DNA of 64,000 nucleotides from Polyangium mundeleinium (GCF_028369105.1 NZ_JAQNDO010000001.1:7658501-7722500); one strand, 5' to 3'; positions 15,523 to 24,180 are shown, counted from the stretch's first letter. Numbers and translations: made by a program. The notes: generated by a model not told the origin, from the letters alone.

Positions 15523-17214
15523 ATGATACCCTCTCGTCTTGCTGCGCTCTCGCTCCTCCTCGGCGTTGTTGCGGCGTACGGCTGCGGGAAGGAGGAATCG
15601 GCGACCGAGACCTCCCAGGGCAACGGCGGCGGGGGTGGCGTCGGAGGCGCGAGCGGGAGCGGCGACCAAGGCGGCCAGGGCGGGAGCGGCGACCAAGGCG
15701 GGAGCGATGGCCAAGGCGGCGGCGCGGCGTCCTGCGAGCCGAACGTGACCGAGCCTTGTTATGGCGGCCCCGCGGGCACGGAGGGCGTGGGGGTTTGCAA
15801 GGGCGGCACGCGCACGTGCAACCCCCAGGGGACAGGCTTCGGGCTCTGCGAGGGCGAGGTCCTGCCCTCGCAGGAGGACTGCACCACGTCCGAGGACGAG
15901 GACTGTGACGGCGCGACCCCAACGTGCGGGAGCGACAACCTCTGGAGCCGCAGGTTCGGGACGGGCGAAGGCCTCGGGCTCATCACCGGCAGCGGCGGGC
16001 ACCCGATCTTCGTGGGCCGTTTTCCCGGCACCTTGAGCTTCGGTGGCAACACGTTCACGAGCTCGGGCGGCTACGACGGGTTCATCGCCAAGCTCGACGG
16101 CGCCTCGGGGGAGCACATCTGGAGCCGCAGGCTCGGCGGCGCCGAGGATCAGGCCGTGTGGAGCGTCGCCGAGGACCCGCAAGGCAACATCGTCGTGATC
16201 GGCGAGTTCCTCGGGCAGATGAGCGTCGGCGGCGGCAACACGCTCCAGAGCGAGGGCGGCTACGACGTCTTCGTCGCCAAGTACGACGGCACCGACGGCG
16301 ATCACCTCTGGAGCCGGCGTTTCGGCAACAGCGAGGACCAGGTCGCGCGCGGCGTCGCCGTCACGAAGACCGGCGAGATCCTCGTCACGGGGAGCTTCTC
16401 CGGCGGCGTCGATTTCGGCACCGGGCTGCTCGAGAGCGAGGGGAGCTTCGATGTCTTCGTGCTGACGCTCGATAGCAGCGGCAAACCCGTGCGCGCCCAG
16501 CGTTATGGCGACGGCGAGGAGCAAAACGGCCGCGCGATCGCGGTCGACGCGGGCGGCAATGCCGTGATCACCGGGGATTTCCGCGGGAGCATGACCTTCG
16601 GCGAGACGAAGCTCACGAGCGCGGGCGGCTTCGATCTGTTCGTCGCCAAGCTCGATCCGACGGGCGGCGTCAGCTACGCGCGGCGATTCGGCGACATGGA
16701 TCCGCAGCGCGGCTACGCCGTGCGCATGAACGCCATGGGCAACGCGGTCGTGAGCGGGATCGTGCGCGGGACCGTGGATTTCGGCGGCAATGCGCTCACC
16801 GCGCAGAACCTCGACGTCTTCCTGCTGGAGCTCTCGCCGAGCGGCGGGCACGTGCGGAGCTTCCTCATGGGCGGCTCGAAGGCCGACAGCGCCGGCGGCG
16901 TGGCCATTGGCGCCGGGGGCCGCTACATCGTCGGGGGCGGATTCGTGAAAGACGCGAATTTCGGCGGGATCTCGCTCAACGCGCAGGGGGGCGCGTCCTC
17001 CTCCGACGCGTTCGTCGCGCGGTACGACACGTCGGGCAGCGTCATCTCAGCCACGCCCTTCGGCGACAAGGACGACCAGATCATCACCGCGATCACCACC
17101 GACGCCGCCGGCCGCATCTTCGTCACCGCGCAGACCTCGGGCGTGGTCGATTTCGGTCAGGGCCCGCTCTCGGGCGGCGCCGCGGATCTCGCCCTCGCCA
17201 AGCTCGCGCCCTGA
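15523..17214 (+). CDS. Lipoprotein with SBBP-type beta-propeller repeats
   Basis: A 563-residue protein. The signal peptide MIPSRLAALSLLLGVVAAYG is followed by lipobox Cys 21 and a Gly/Gln/Ser-rich linker (about 25-70). A Cys-rich section follows (CEPNVTEPCYGG to CDGATPTCGSD). From about residue 140 there are seven or so repeats of the type LWSRRFGTGEGLGLI, IFVGRFPGTLSFGGN, GYDGFIAKLDGASGEHIWSR. These are SBBP (seven-bladed beta-propeller) repeats common in secreted myxobacterial proteins. Probably outer-membrane or surface anchored; ligand unknown. The stop codon lies inside the left arm of the palindromic element at 17212. Confidence 0.75.
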   Translation: MIPSRLAALSLLLGVVAAYGCGKEESATETSQGNGGGGGVGGASGSGDQGGQGGSGDQGGSDGQGGGAASCEPNVTEPCYGGPAGTEGVGVCKGGTRTCNPQGTGFGLCEGEVLPSQEDCTTSEDEDCDGATPTCGSDNLWSRRFGTGEGLGLITGSGGHPIFVGRFPGTLSFGGNTFTSSGGYDGFIAKLDGASGEHIWSRRLGGAEDQAVWSVAEDPQGNIVVIGEFLGQMSVGGGNTLQSEGGYDVFVAKYDGTDGDHLWSRRFGNSEDQVARGVAVTKTGEILVTGSFSGGVDFGTGLLESEGSFDVFVLTLDSSGKPVRAQRYGDGEEQNGRAIAVDAGGNAVITGDFRGSMTFGETKLTSAGGFDLFVAKLDPTGGVSYARRFGDMDPQRGYAVRMNAMGNAVVSGIVRGTVDFGGNALTAQNLDVFLLELSPSGGHVRSFLMGGSKADSAGGVAIGAGGRYIVGGGFVKDANFGGISLNAQGGASSSDAFVARYDTSGSVISATPFGDKDDQIITAITTDAAGRIFVTAQTSGVVDFGQGPLSGGAADLALAKLAP

Positions 17215-17338
17215 GAGGGTGTTCCGCAGGCTGCTGCGCGGCTCGACGCGTCGGTCGGCCTCGCTCGACGTACAGTGTACGCCTCGCTCGGCCTCCCTAG
17301 CATCGAGCCGCTCGCGACGCCTGCGGAACCCCCTCTGA
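17212..17338. repeat. Dispersed palindromic element, copy 2
   Basis: Outer inverted repeats of 19 bp with two mismatches (17212-17230 against 17320-17338) enclose GCTGCGCGGCTCGACG... and its near complement, with a central GTACAGTGTAC. The internal arms (GTCGGTCGGCCTCGCTCGA, CCTCGCTCGG, CCCTAGC, GCTCGCGACG) align with copy 1 at 3806-3931. It contains the stop codon of the upstream gene and ends 46 bp before the next start. It could act as a terminator or mRNA-stabilising hairpin. Confidence 0.8.
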
Positions 17339-17384
17339 GCGTCCGCGCGGGCGATCGGCGCGTCCGGTGCTACGCCTCTCTTCG

Positions 17385-18293
17385 ATGCGCCCCGCGACGG
17401 TCGCCACCCTCGCGCTCCTCGTGCTCGCCCCGTCCGGCGGGGCCGCCCGGCCTCCGCCTCCCCCCGAGGCGCCCTCGGCCCCCGCGCCACAAGCGAACAC
17501 GAAGGCCGGCATCGTCACCCTGCAAAACCCCGCGCCCGAGGCCTTCCTCCTCCGCGAGGGGACGTTCACCATGGGCTCGACGCCCTCCGAGGTCGCGCAC
17601 GCGCAGACCCTCTGCACCCTGGAGCCGATGGGCCGCGAGTGCCCCGAGCAGATCTTCGGCGATGAATACCCGCCCCACGAGGTCTACCTCTCGGACGTCT
17701 GGATCGATCGAACCGAGGTCACGGTCGCGCGTTACCGCCGCTGCGTGGCCGCGGGCCATTGCCTGGAGCCGCCGTACGCCTCGGGGGCAGCGCGCTTCGA
17801 TCGGCCGGAGCTGCCGGTGGTGATGGTGAGCTATGGCGACGCCGTCGCCTTTTGCACGTGGGCGGGCGGGCGGCTGCCGACCGAGGCGGAGTGGGAGCGC
17901 GCGGCGCGGGGCGCGCGAGGCCGGCGCTACCCGTGGGGCAACCTCTGGAACGGCGTGATCGTGAACCACGGCAAGCTCTCCTGGGACGAGCTCGACCCCA
18001 CCGACGGCTTCCTGGAGCTCGCCCCCGCGGGCTCGTTCCCGGACGGCCGGACGCCGGACGGATTCGCGGACATGGCGGGAAACGTCGAAGAATGGGTCGC
18101 GGATTATTACGCCCCCCGGTACCAGGAGGGGAGCGTGATGAACCCGCGCGGCCCGTCGTCGGGGGAGGAGCGGGTCCTGCGGGGGGGCGGCTACGTGCAT
18201 GGACGGCCGTTCTTGCGCGCGGCGTCGCGGCAGCACGACCTGCCGTCCATGCGCAGGCCCTGGCGCGGGTTCCGTTGTGCCCGCGACGCGTAG
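17385..18293 (+). CDS. Secreted FGE/SUMF1-fold protein lacking the catalytic cysteines
   Basis: A 302-residue protein from ATG 17385 (a GTG at 17367 would add six codons). A signal peptide (ATVATLALLVLAPSGGAA) and Pro/Ala linker precede a formylglycine-generating-enzyme domain: GTFTMGSTPSE, PPHEVYLSDVWIDRTEVTVARY, GGRLPTEAEWERAARG, RYPWGN, DMAGNVEEWVADYY, RVLRGGGYVHGRPFLRAASR, GFRCARDA. In true FGEs the strand after RGGSY carries two redox cysteines; here it reads YVHGRPFLRAA with none. Sulfatase activation is therefore unlikely. The domain may be a binding or structural module, as in many bacterial relatives. Next to surface lipoproteins, it probably acts outside the cytoplasm. Confidence 0.8.
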   Translation: MRPATVATLALLVLAPSGGAARPPPPPEAPSAPAPQANTKAGIVTLQNPAPEAFLLREGTFTMGSTPSEVAHAQTLCTLEPMGRECPEQIFGDEYPPHEVYLSDVWIDRTEVTVARYRRCVAAGHCLEPPYASGAARFDRPELPVVMVSYGDAVAFCTWAGGRLPTEAEWERAARGARGRRYPWGNLWNGVIVNHGKLSWDELDPTDGFLELAPAGSFPDGRTPDGFADMAGNVEEWVADYYAPRYQEGSVMNPRGPSSGEERVLRGGGYVHGRPFLRAASRQHDLPSMRRPWRGFRCARDA

Positions 18294-18325
18294 CGAAGGG
18301 CGCCCGGCGAGATCATAGTGGGCGC

Positions 18326-19228
18326 GTGAAGATCGCCCACCTCTCGGATCTGCACCTGCTCTCGCTCGAAGGCGCGGTGCCGATGCGCCTCTTCAACAAG
18401 CGCATCACGGGCTACATGAACCTGCGCTTCCACCGCAAGTCGGTCCACAAGCCCTTCGCCGTCGAGGCCGTCGCCGCGGAGATCCGGAAGCTCGGCGTCG
18501 ACCACGTGGTCATCACGGGCGACGTCACGAACCTCGCCCTCGAGGTCGAGTTCGAGCTCGCGAAGAAGCTCGTCGAGCAGGACCTCGGCCTCTCGCCCGA
18601 GCAGATCAGCATGGTCCCGGGCAACCACGACAGCTACACGCGCGGCGCCTTCCGCGGAAAGCGCTTCTTCCGGTACTTCGAGCCCTACCTCGGGACCGAT
18701 CTGCCCGAGATCCCGGGCCCCTTCCCCTTCGTGCGCCTGCGCGGCCCGGTCGCGCTCATCGGCCTGTCGACGGCCGTGCCGAGGCCGCCGCTCGTCGCCG
18801 CCGGCGCGCTGCGCCCGAAGCAGCGGGGCGCCCTCGCGCGGGTGCTCTCCCACCCCGAGGTGCGCTCACGCACGCCGATCCTGCTCCAGCACCACCCGTG
18901 GCACAACCCGCCGCGGCTCGCGAAGACGCTGCTCGAAGGGCTCTACGACGCCAAGGAAGAGGCGGAGCTTTTGCGCGAGGTCGAGCGAGGCCTGCTCCTG
19001 CATGGCCACCTGCACCGGCGGATCCACCGCACGCTGCCGACGGCGCGGGGCCACATCGACGTGGTCGGCGCGACGAGCGCGTCGCTCCTGCACGAGAGCG
19101 ACGAGCGCATGGCGGGCTTCAACCTGTACGAGATCGACGACGCCTCCGGGGCGATCGGAGCGATCACCTCGTGCAAGCTCGATCCCGTGACGAAGACGTT
19201 CTCCGAAGTGCCGATTCCGAAGGGATAG
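18326..19228 (+). CDS. Calcineurin-like metallophosphoesterase
   Basis: A 300-residue cytoplasmic phosphoesterase starting at GTG 18326, immediately before MKIAHLSDLHLL. The five metal motifs are in order: DLHLL (about 8), GDVTN, VPGNHDS, HHPWHN and GHLHRR. They bind a dinuclear metal centre that hydrolyses phosphomono- or diesters. The second half ends in an ordinary alpha/beta layer with IDVVGATSASLLHES. The substrate (cyclic nucleotide, nucleotide or UDP-sugar) cannot be inferred. It follows the FGE-fold gene by 32 bp and could be cotranscribed. A strong hairpin lies downstream, before convergent cspA. Confidence 0.85.
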   Translation: MKIAHLSDLHLLSLEGAVPMRLFNKRITGYMNLRFHRKSVHKPFAVEAVAAEIRKLGVDHVVITGDVTNLALEVEFELAKKLVEQDLGLSPEQISMVPGNHDSYTRGAFRGKRFFRYFEPYLGTDLPEIPGPFPFVRLRGPVALIGLSTAVPRPPLVAAGALRPKQRGALARVLSHPEVRSRTPILLQHHPWHNPPRLAKTLLEGLYDAKEEAELLREVERGLLLHGHLHRRIHRTLPTARGHIDVVGATSASLLHESDERMAGFNLYEIDDASGAIGAITSCKLDPVTKTFSEVPIPKG

Positions 19229-19265
19229 GCAGGGCGAGAGGCGTAGGAGGGAAGCCAGAAGCGAC

Positions 19266-19305
19266 CCCGGCGCCTGCGGACGGTTCGAGTGTCCGAGGCG
19301 CCGGG
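19266..19305. terminator. Bidirectional hairpin terminator candidate
   Basis: The stem CCCGGCGCCT-g-CGGAC (19266-19281) pairs with GTCCGAGGCGCCGGG (19291-19305) around a 9-nt loop, with one bulged base. It lies between two convergent genes, the metallophosphoesterase and cspA. There is no U-tract, as is usual in very GC-rich genomes. Confidence 0.65.
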
Positions 19306-19322
19306 TGGACGATCCGCTCAGC

Positions 19323-19541
19323 TCACGCGGGCGAGGCGAGGCGCATCACGTTGATGGCCTGCAGGCCCTTGGGGCCTTCCTTGATCTCGAACTCGACCGT
19401 CTCATCCTCGAAGAGGCGCTTCCGACCCGCGTCCGGTTGCTGGATCTGCGAGTAGTGGACGAAGACGTCGGGGCCCGTGTCCTGCTTGATGAATCCCCAG
19501 CCCTTCTCGTCATTGAACCACTTGACTTTACCTACTGCCAT
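19323..19541 (-). CDS. cspA: Cold shock protein (CspA family)
   Basis: A 72-residue single-domain nucleic-acid chaperone. [14 protein letters not shown] is RNP1-like and DVFVHYSQI is RNP2-like; both carry the aromatic residues that stack on single-stranded RNA or DNA. The start at ATG 19541 is fixed by a strong GGAGGAG just upstream (19544-19550) and the conserved [11 protein letters not shown] promoter candidate at 19635-19664 gives a leader of roughly 90 nt, and cold-shock genes often have regulatory leaders. The loop segment [14 protein letters not shown] is slightly longer than in E. coli CspA. Convergent with the metallophosphoesterase. Confidence 0.93.
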   Translation of the reverse strand: MAVGKVKWFNDEKGWGFIKQDTGPDVFVHYSQIQQPDAGRKRLFEDETVEFEIKEGPKGLQAINVMRLASPA

Positions 19542-19851
19542 AACTCCTCCAACTTCACGGTCTGCTCGCCGATCGCCGTCGATCCCCACGATTCCGCGCG
19601 TATCCAGCGCACGCGCCCCCGGTCGAGCGGCGCCAAGGTAGACGTCCGCTCGTCCGACCGTCAAGCGGAGTGCCACCCGTCGGATGCACGCAGGCACACC
19701 TCCCGCGCCTGACGCACACTGCGAAATCAAAAACGCGCCGCGCGTGACGCACATGCGTAAAGGCGTTCGCTTCCCGAGAAAAATATGACCGGGAAATGAC
19801 CGAAAATCGGTGCCCCTTGCTTCGGCACGACCATCGCAAGGGGCGACCGGC
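19542..19851. other. Divergent intergenic region upstream of cspA
   Basis: A 310-bp region containing the cspA ribosome binding site, leader and promoter candidate, and the upstream region of the small plus-strand gene at 19852. There is a relatively A/T-rich patch at 19730-19800 (ATCAAAAACG, GAGAAAAATATGACC), which may be a control region for either gene. No further gene is seen. Confidence 0.55.
19635..19664 (-). promoter_or_regulatory. Promoter candidate for cspA
   Basis: On the minus strand TTGACG (19659-19664) and TACCTT (19635-19640) are separated by 18 bp. They fit a housekeeping sigma promoter of the TTGAC / TAnnnT type seen elsewhere in this window. Confidence 0.45.
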
Positions 19852-20145
19852 ATGGAGTTCCCCACCCCCAAAGCCGAGATCACGGGCGCCGCTTCCGAGA
19901 GGAGTGGTGACGCGACGCAGCGTCCCCGCCCTTATGAACACGCCTCCCGCGATCCGCGGGCGCTCCGCATCCTCGCAAAGACCATCTACCGCGAAATGCG
20001 CCAGGGAGGTCTCGCCGAGGAGGACGTGATGTCGGTCGCCGGCGAGCTGCTCTCCCTCGTCGCCGGGGACATGAAGGACCGGCGCGAAAACGGCGAGCCG
20101 AGCTCCCTCCCGCCTTCGTCCGCTTCCGCCCGCAAGCCGCGCTGA
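19852..20145 (+). CDS. Small hypothetical helical protein
   Basis: A 97-residue protein from ATG 19852 (a GTG at 19810 is a longer alternative). The core from about residue 30 is helical and well formed: [25 protein letters not shown] and [23 protein letters not shown]. It has a disordered Ser/Pro-rich end. I recognise no named domain. The amphipathic pair of helices suggests a small protein-protein or nucleic-acid-binding module. It lies divergent from cspA and 109 bp before the FHA-ATPase gene, which seems to have its own promoter. Confidence 0.6.
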   Translation: MEFPTPKAEITGAASERSGDATQRPRPYEHASRDPRALRILAKTIYREMRQGGLAEEDVMSVAGELLSLVAGDMKDRRENGEPSSLPPSSASARKPR

Positions 20146-20179
20146 TCCGCCCCGCCTACGCGCGATCGTCCCCTCTTCG

Positions 20180-20208
20180 TTGACAGGCTCCTCGGGGCTT
20201 GCTCGTAT
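20180..20208 (+). promoter_or_regulatory. Promoter candidate for the FHA/CpaF-like gene
   Basis: TTGACA (20180-20185), 17 bp, TCGTAT (20203-20208). The predicted transcript starts near 20215, 40 nt before ATG 20255. This argues against the TTG at 20180 being a start codon. Confidence 0.45.
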
Positions 20209-20254
20209 TGCCGGGCGTGGCCCGGGATCCATCCCGCAAGGCCGCCCGAGCGGA

Positions 20255-22312
20255 ATGATTTTCTCGGTCATCATCAGCGAGAAGGGCGGCGCCGAGCGCC
20301 GAGAAGCCTTCGATCGCGCGGAGATCAACGTCGGCCGCGTGCAAGGCAACGACCTCATGCTGCCGAAAGGCAACGTGTCGAAGCGGCACGCGCGCCTGGT
20401 CCTGCGTGACGGTCGCTTCATCGTCACCGACCTGAAGAGCACGAACGGCACGTACGTCAACGGCCGCAAGATCGGGCAGGCGACGATCGTCCGCGAGGGC
20501 GACAAGATCTACATCGGCGACTTCGTCCTGCGCGTCGAGGCGGGCCCCGGCGCGCAGCTCGCCGGCGGGCGCATTCCGAGCGGCGAGTTCAACGCGATGC
20601 CCGAGATGGGCTCGATGGACGGCCCGCTCTCGTCGCCCGGCGGTCCACCCTCGGCCGTCCCTGCCAAACCCCGCGACAACGTGCTCACCGGCGAGCAAGT
20701 GGCCGACGTGGTCAGCCACTTCCCGCTCGAGAATGATCCCGACGAGGCGCCGGTCCCCGTGCCGGCCCCGCCGCGCGTGCCCCGGCCGACGCAAAGCACG
20801 AAGCCAAGCGGCTCCTCGATGCTCTCGCCGACCGCGCTGTCGCCGCTGCCGCCGCATACCGCCGCCGGCCCGCCGACGCTGAGCGCAGGCCCGCGGCCGA
20901 CGGCGTCGAGCATCCCCGCGCCGCCCCAAAGCCCCTTCCCGCCAGCCTTCGCGCAGGCGTTCCCGCCGCGGCACGCGGTCCCGCCCGGTCCGACGGCGGT
21001 GCCTCCGTCCCCGGCAAATCGCACGAACTCGGAGCCGACGCCGGGCCCCACGGCCGCGCACCGCGCCGCGCTCGTGACCCTCGTGGAGCGCGTGGCCGAG
21101 GGGATCGATCTCGCCCCGCTCGCCGCAGGCGCGGCCGTCTCGTCGACGTTCGCGACGATGATCACGGCGGCGATCGAGGAGCGCGTGGCGGTGATGAAGA
21201 CCGCGGGCCTCGTGCCGGATGGCGTGGGCATCGAGCAGCTCGCCGTGGATGCGCGGCGCGAGCTCCTGGAGCTCGGCGCGATCGGCCCGCTGCTCGCCGA
21301 CGACGACGTGGTGGAGATCCACGTTCAGGGAAACACGCGGCTCGTCGCATTCCGCAAGAGCCGCAGGACGCCGACAGGCGAGATGCCGTTCACGAGCGAG
21401 GAGGCCGCAGCGCGGGCGCTCGGGCGGCTCCTCGTCCGCGCAGGCGCGCCCTTCGAAGGCTCCGGCGCGGTCGACGTGGTCGCGCCGGAGGGCGTTCGGA
21501 TCCTCGGGGTCGCGGCCGCGCCAGGCGCGAAGGGGCTGCTCGTCGTGCTGCGCAAGCCGCAGCGGATCGAGGCGAGCACGCTGGAGGATCTCGTGCGCGC
21601 GGGGCTGCTCTCGCGGGCCGTGGCAACGCTGCTGTCGCAAAGCATGGCCGGGCGCGCGAACGTGCTCGTGGCGGGCCCGATGGGCTCGGGACACGGCTCG
21701 CTCGTCGCAGCGCTCGCGCAGAGCTTCGGCGCGGAGGAGCGTGTCGTCTCGCTGCAAGACGACGACGAGATCCCCGTGAACCACACGAACGCGCTGCCCA
21801 TCGCGCTCGGCCCGAGCGCAGATGCGGCGGCAAACGCGTCGCGGGTGGCCACGCGGATGCGTCCCGATCGCATCGTGATCGGCGCGCTCGCCGGCCCCGC
21901 GGCCTCCGAGCTCGTCGGTGCCCTCGGCGAAGGCGCAGGCAGCGTGCTCGCGGCGACACGCGCGCCGACGTTGCGCCATGCCCTCGCTCGGCTCACGGCC
22001 GATCTCGTGACGGCGCGCCCCGGCACGACCGTGGAAGCAGCGCGGGAAGCGCTGGCGAGCGCGTTCGATCTCGTGCTCGAAGTGGCCCGGCTGCGCGACG
22101 GTCGCGCGCGGCTCATGCGGGTCGCGGATCTGCGGGTGGAAGGCGGCGCGCTCGTGGCGCGGGACGTCTTCACGTTCCTGATCGAACGGACCGCCGCGGG
22201 CGGGGCGATCGAGGGCAGCCTGCACCCGACGGGCGTGGTGCCGGCGCTCGTGGAGGATCTGGCAGCGCGGGGGACGCCGGTCGATCCGGCGATCTTCCGA
22301 CGCGCGAAGTAA
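20255..22312 (+). CDS. FHA-domain protein with CpaF/VirB11-like ATPase domain lacking the Walker A lysine
   Basis: A 685-residue protein. Residues 1-95 are an FHA phosphothreonine-binding domain (INVGRVQGNDLMLPKGNVSKRHARL, LKSTNGTYVNGRKI). Residues 100-260 are a Pro/Ala/Ser-rich linker. From about 285 the sequence follows secretion ATPases of the CpaF/TadA family (ELLELGAIGPLLADDDVVEIHVQG, MRPDRIVIGALAGPAASEL). The Walker A position reads GPMGSGHGSL (about 474-483), with His in place of the essential Lys. ATP hydrolysis is therefore doubtful, and the domain may be regulatory or structural. In CpaF proteins ATPase activity drives pilus or secretion machinery. No other secretion gene lies nearby. 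The start is ATG 20255, from the FHA onset. Confidence 0.8.
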   Translation: MIFSVIISEKGGAERREAFDRAEINVGRVQGNDLMLPKGNVSKRHARLVLRDGRFIVTDLKSTNGTYVNGRKIGQATIVREGDKIYIGDFVLRVEAGPGAQLAGGRIPSGEFNAMPEMGSMDGPLSSPGGPPSAVPAKPRDNVLTGEQVADVVSHFPLENDPDEAPVPVPAPPRVPRPTQSTKPSGSSMLSPTALSPLPPHTAAGPPTLSAGPRPTASSIPAPPQSPFPPAFAQAFPPRHAVPPGPTAVPPSPANRTNSEPTPGPTAAHRAALVTLVERVAEGIDLAPLAAGAAVSSTFATMITAAIEERVAVMKTAGLVPDGVGIEQLAVDARRELLELGAIGPLLADDDVVEIHVQGNTRLVAFRKSRRTPTGEMPFTSEEAAARALGRLLVRAGAPFEGSGAVDVVAPEGVRILGVAAAPGAKGLLVVLRKPQRIEASTLEDLVRAGLLSRAVATLLSQSMAGRANVLVAGPMGSGHGSLVAALAQSFGAEERVVSLQDDDEIPVNHTNALPIALGPSADAAANASRVATRMRPDRIVIGALAGPAASELVGALGEGAGSVLAATRAPTLRHALARLTADLVTARPGTTVEAAREALASAFDLVLEVARLRDGRARLMRVADLRVEGGALVARDVFTFLIERTAAGGAIEGSLHPTGVVPALVEDLAARGTPVDPAIFRRAK

Positions 22313-22445
22313 AGCATCGGCGGGCCGAGCGCGTCTTGACGAGTCTCGGCAGGACGACGAGGTTCGACTAGGCTACCTTGTATGCGCTGTCCTGCCGCTG
22401 GTGACGTAGCGGCAGGGGCGGTTCGAAGGGCAACGAGAAGCGATC

Positions 22446-22955
22446 ATGGCCATCCGCACCATCCTGCATTATCCCGACCCTCGCCTTCGCCAGAAGGCCC
22501 TGCCGGTCGAGCGCATCACGCCCGAGCTCGAGCGACTCATCGACGACATGGCCGAGACCATGTACGCCGCGCCGGGTGTGGGCCTCGCGGCGACGCAGAT
22601 CGGCGAGCCGCACCGGATCTTCATCATCGACATCGCCGCCGAGGATGAGCCGAGCAACCTCATGGTCTTCGTCAACCCGGAGATCCTGTCGAAGGACGGC
22701 GAAGAGGTGGGCGCCGAGGGATGCCTGTCGTTCCCCGGCGTGAGCGAGGAGATCAAGCGCGCGACCGAGGTCCGCGTGCGCGCCCAGGGCCGCGACGGCA
22801 AGACGTTCGAGCTCACGGCCGATGGCCTGCTCGCGGTGGCGATCCAGCACGAGAACGATCACCTCGACGGCGTGCTGATGATCGATCGCGTGGGCATGCT
22901 GAAGAAGCGCATCATCCAGCGCAAGATGCAGAAGCGCGCCGACGCGACGAGCTGA
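22446..22955 (+). CDS. def: Peptide deformylase
   Basis: A 169-residue metalloenzyme that removes the N-formyl group from new proteins. All three motifs are intact: GVGLAATQIG (about residue 43), EGCLSFPG (about 95) and QHENDHLDG (about 137). The Cys and two His bind the metal and the Glu is catalytic. The start is ATG 22446, before MAIRTILHYPDPRLRQKA, the usual N-terminus. Usually paired with fmt, which is not present here. A strong hairpin follows the gene, before convergent ribD. Confidence 0.95.
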   Translation: MAIRTILHYPDPRLRQKALPVERITPELERLIDDMAETMYAAPGVGLAATQIGEPHRIFIIDIAAEDEPSNLMVFVNPEILSKDGEEVGAEGCLSFPGVSEEIKRATEVRVRAQGRDGKTFELTADGLLAVAIQHENDHLDGVLMIDRVGMLKKRIIQRKMQKRADATS

Positions 22956-22968
22956 CGTCACGTCACTT

Positions 22969-22991
22969 CCCCTCTCCCGCCGGGAGAGGGG
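22969..22991. terminator. Hairpin between def and ribD
   Basis: A perfect 10-bp stem (CCCCTCTCCC and GGGAGAGGGG) with a 3-nt loop, in the 77-bp space between convergent def and ribD. It is followed by TTCGAGGGTGAGGGGGG. Probably a bidirectional terminator; the same sequence type is a common dispersed repeat in many bacteria. Confidence 0.6.
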
Positions 22992-23032
22992 TTCGAGGGT
23001 GAGGGGGGCTCACCGCGCAACGAGTCAACGCG

Positions 23033-24163
23033 TCAACGAGGAAACGAGAGCGGCCCGCTGACATACGCGTCGCGGCCGCAGAGCGCCCAGCGAGGATCGA
23101 CGATCCGCGGCGCCTCACTCGGCGTGTCCGGACCCGCCCAATCAACCGCACCAGGACGGCCGCGCGGCCCGAGCAAGATGGGCGCGATGAACGCGTGCAG
23201 TTCGTCCGCGAGCCGCGCCGCGAGCAGGCTGCCCGCGAGCTCGGCGCCGCCTTCCACGAGCATCGACACCACGCCCTGCGCCGCGAGGACGCGCAGCGCC
23301 GCCGACACCTCCACGCGGCCCTCCGCGGAGTTCGGCACGCGCAGCACCACGCAGCCTGCATCGGCGAGCGCCTGCTCGTTCGCCCCGGGCGCGTCCTCGC
23401 CCGTGAGCACCCACGTCGGCACCTCGCGCGCGGTCTGCACGAGCCGGCTGTGCAGCGGCAAGCGCAGGTGCGTGTCGAAGACCGCGCGCGTCGGGCAACG
23501 CCCTTGCTCGGCGAGCCCGGGCGTGCGCACCGTGAGGCGCGGATCGTCCGCGAGCGCCGTCCCGATGCCGACGCCAACGACGTCGTGCTGCGCGCGAAGC
23601 TCCTGGACCTTCGCGCGCGCCTCGGGGCCCGTGACCCACTTGGAGGCGCCGCTGCGGGTCGCGATGCGCCCGTCGAGCGAGAGCGCGAGCTTGAGCGACA
23701 CGTAGGGCATGCCCGTCGTGATGAACTTCGCCCACGGCGCGATGAGCGTGCGCGCCTCGGCGCCCGCAACGCCGACGTCGACCGTGACGCCCGCCTCCGT
23801 GAGCCGCGCCGCGCCCCCGCCCTCGACGTTCGGGTTTGGATCGAGGCAACCGATGACCACGCGGCGGATGCCCGCCCGCAGGATGTTGTCGACGCAAGGC
23901 GGCGTGCGGCCGTGATGGTTGCAGGGCTCGAGCGTGACGAACAACGTGCCGCCACGCGCGGCCTCACCGGCGCGGCGCAGCGCTGCGGTCTCGGCGTGCT
24001 CTTCCCCGGCACGCACGTGGTACGACGTCGCGACGACCTCCCCCGCTTCGCTGACGACCGCGGCCCCGACCGGCGGATTCGGCGAGGGCTGGGACTTCCT
24101 CGCCTCCTCGAGCGCGAGGCGCATCGTGGCGAGATCGAAATCGGAGTCGGGGACAGTGGTCAT
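23033..24163 (-). CDS. ribD: Bifunctional riboflavin biosynthesis protein RibD
   Basis: A 376-residue enzyme for two steps of riboflavin synthesis. The deaminase domain (about 8-150) has the zinc signature HAETAAL and PCNHHGRTPPC. The reductase domain (about 155-376) has YVSLKLALSLDGRIAT, SKWVTGPEAR and LVEGGAELAGSLL. It converts the pyrimidine-dione intermediate from GTP cyclohydrolase II, using NADPH in the second step. It is the last gene of the minus-strand fatty-acid cluster, 17 bp after nrdR, as in many proteobacteria where nrdR-ribD are linked. No FMN riboswitch is visible upstream. Confidence 0.93.
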   Translation of the reverse strand: MTTVPDSDFDLATMRLALEEARKSQPSPNPPVGAAVVSEAGEVVATSYHVRAGEEHAETAALRRAGEAARGGTLFVTLEPCNHHGRTPPCVDNILRAGIRRVVIGCLDPNPNVEGGGAARLTEAGVTVDVGVAGAEARTLIAPWAKFITTGMPYVSLKLALSLDGRIATRSGASKWVTGPEARAKVQELRAQHDVVGVGIGTALADDPRLTVRTPGLAEQGRCPTRAVFDTHLRLPLHSRLVQTAREVPTWVLTGEDAPGANEQALADAGCVVLRVPNSAEGRVEVSAALRVLAAQGVVSMLVEGGAELAGSLLAARLADELHAFIAPILLGPRGRPGAVDWAGPDTPSEAPRIVDPRWALCGRDAYVSGPLSFPR

Positions 24164-24180
24164 GGGTCAGCCCGGATCTA

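Noticed and set aside
24164-24180. FMN riboswitch before ribD
   Set aside because: Only 17 bp separate nrdR and ribD, and no RFN element is seen further upstream.
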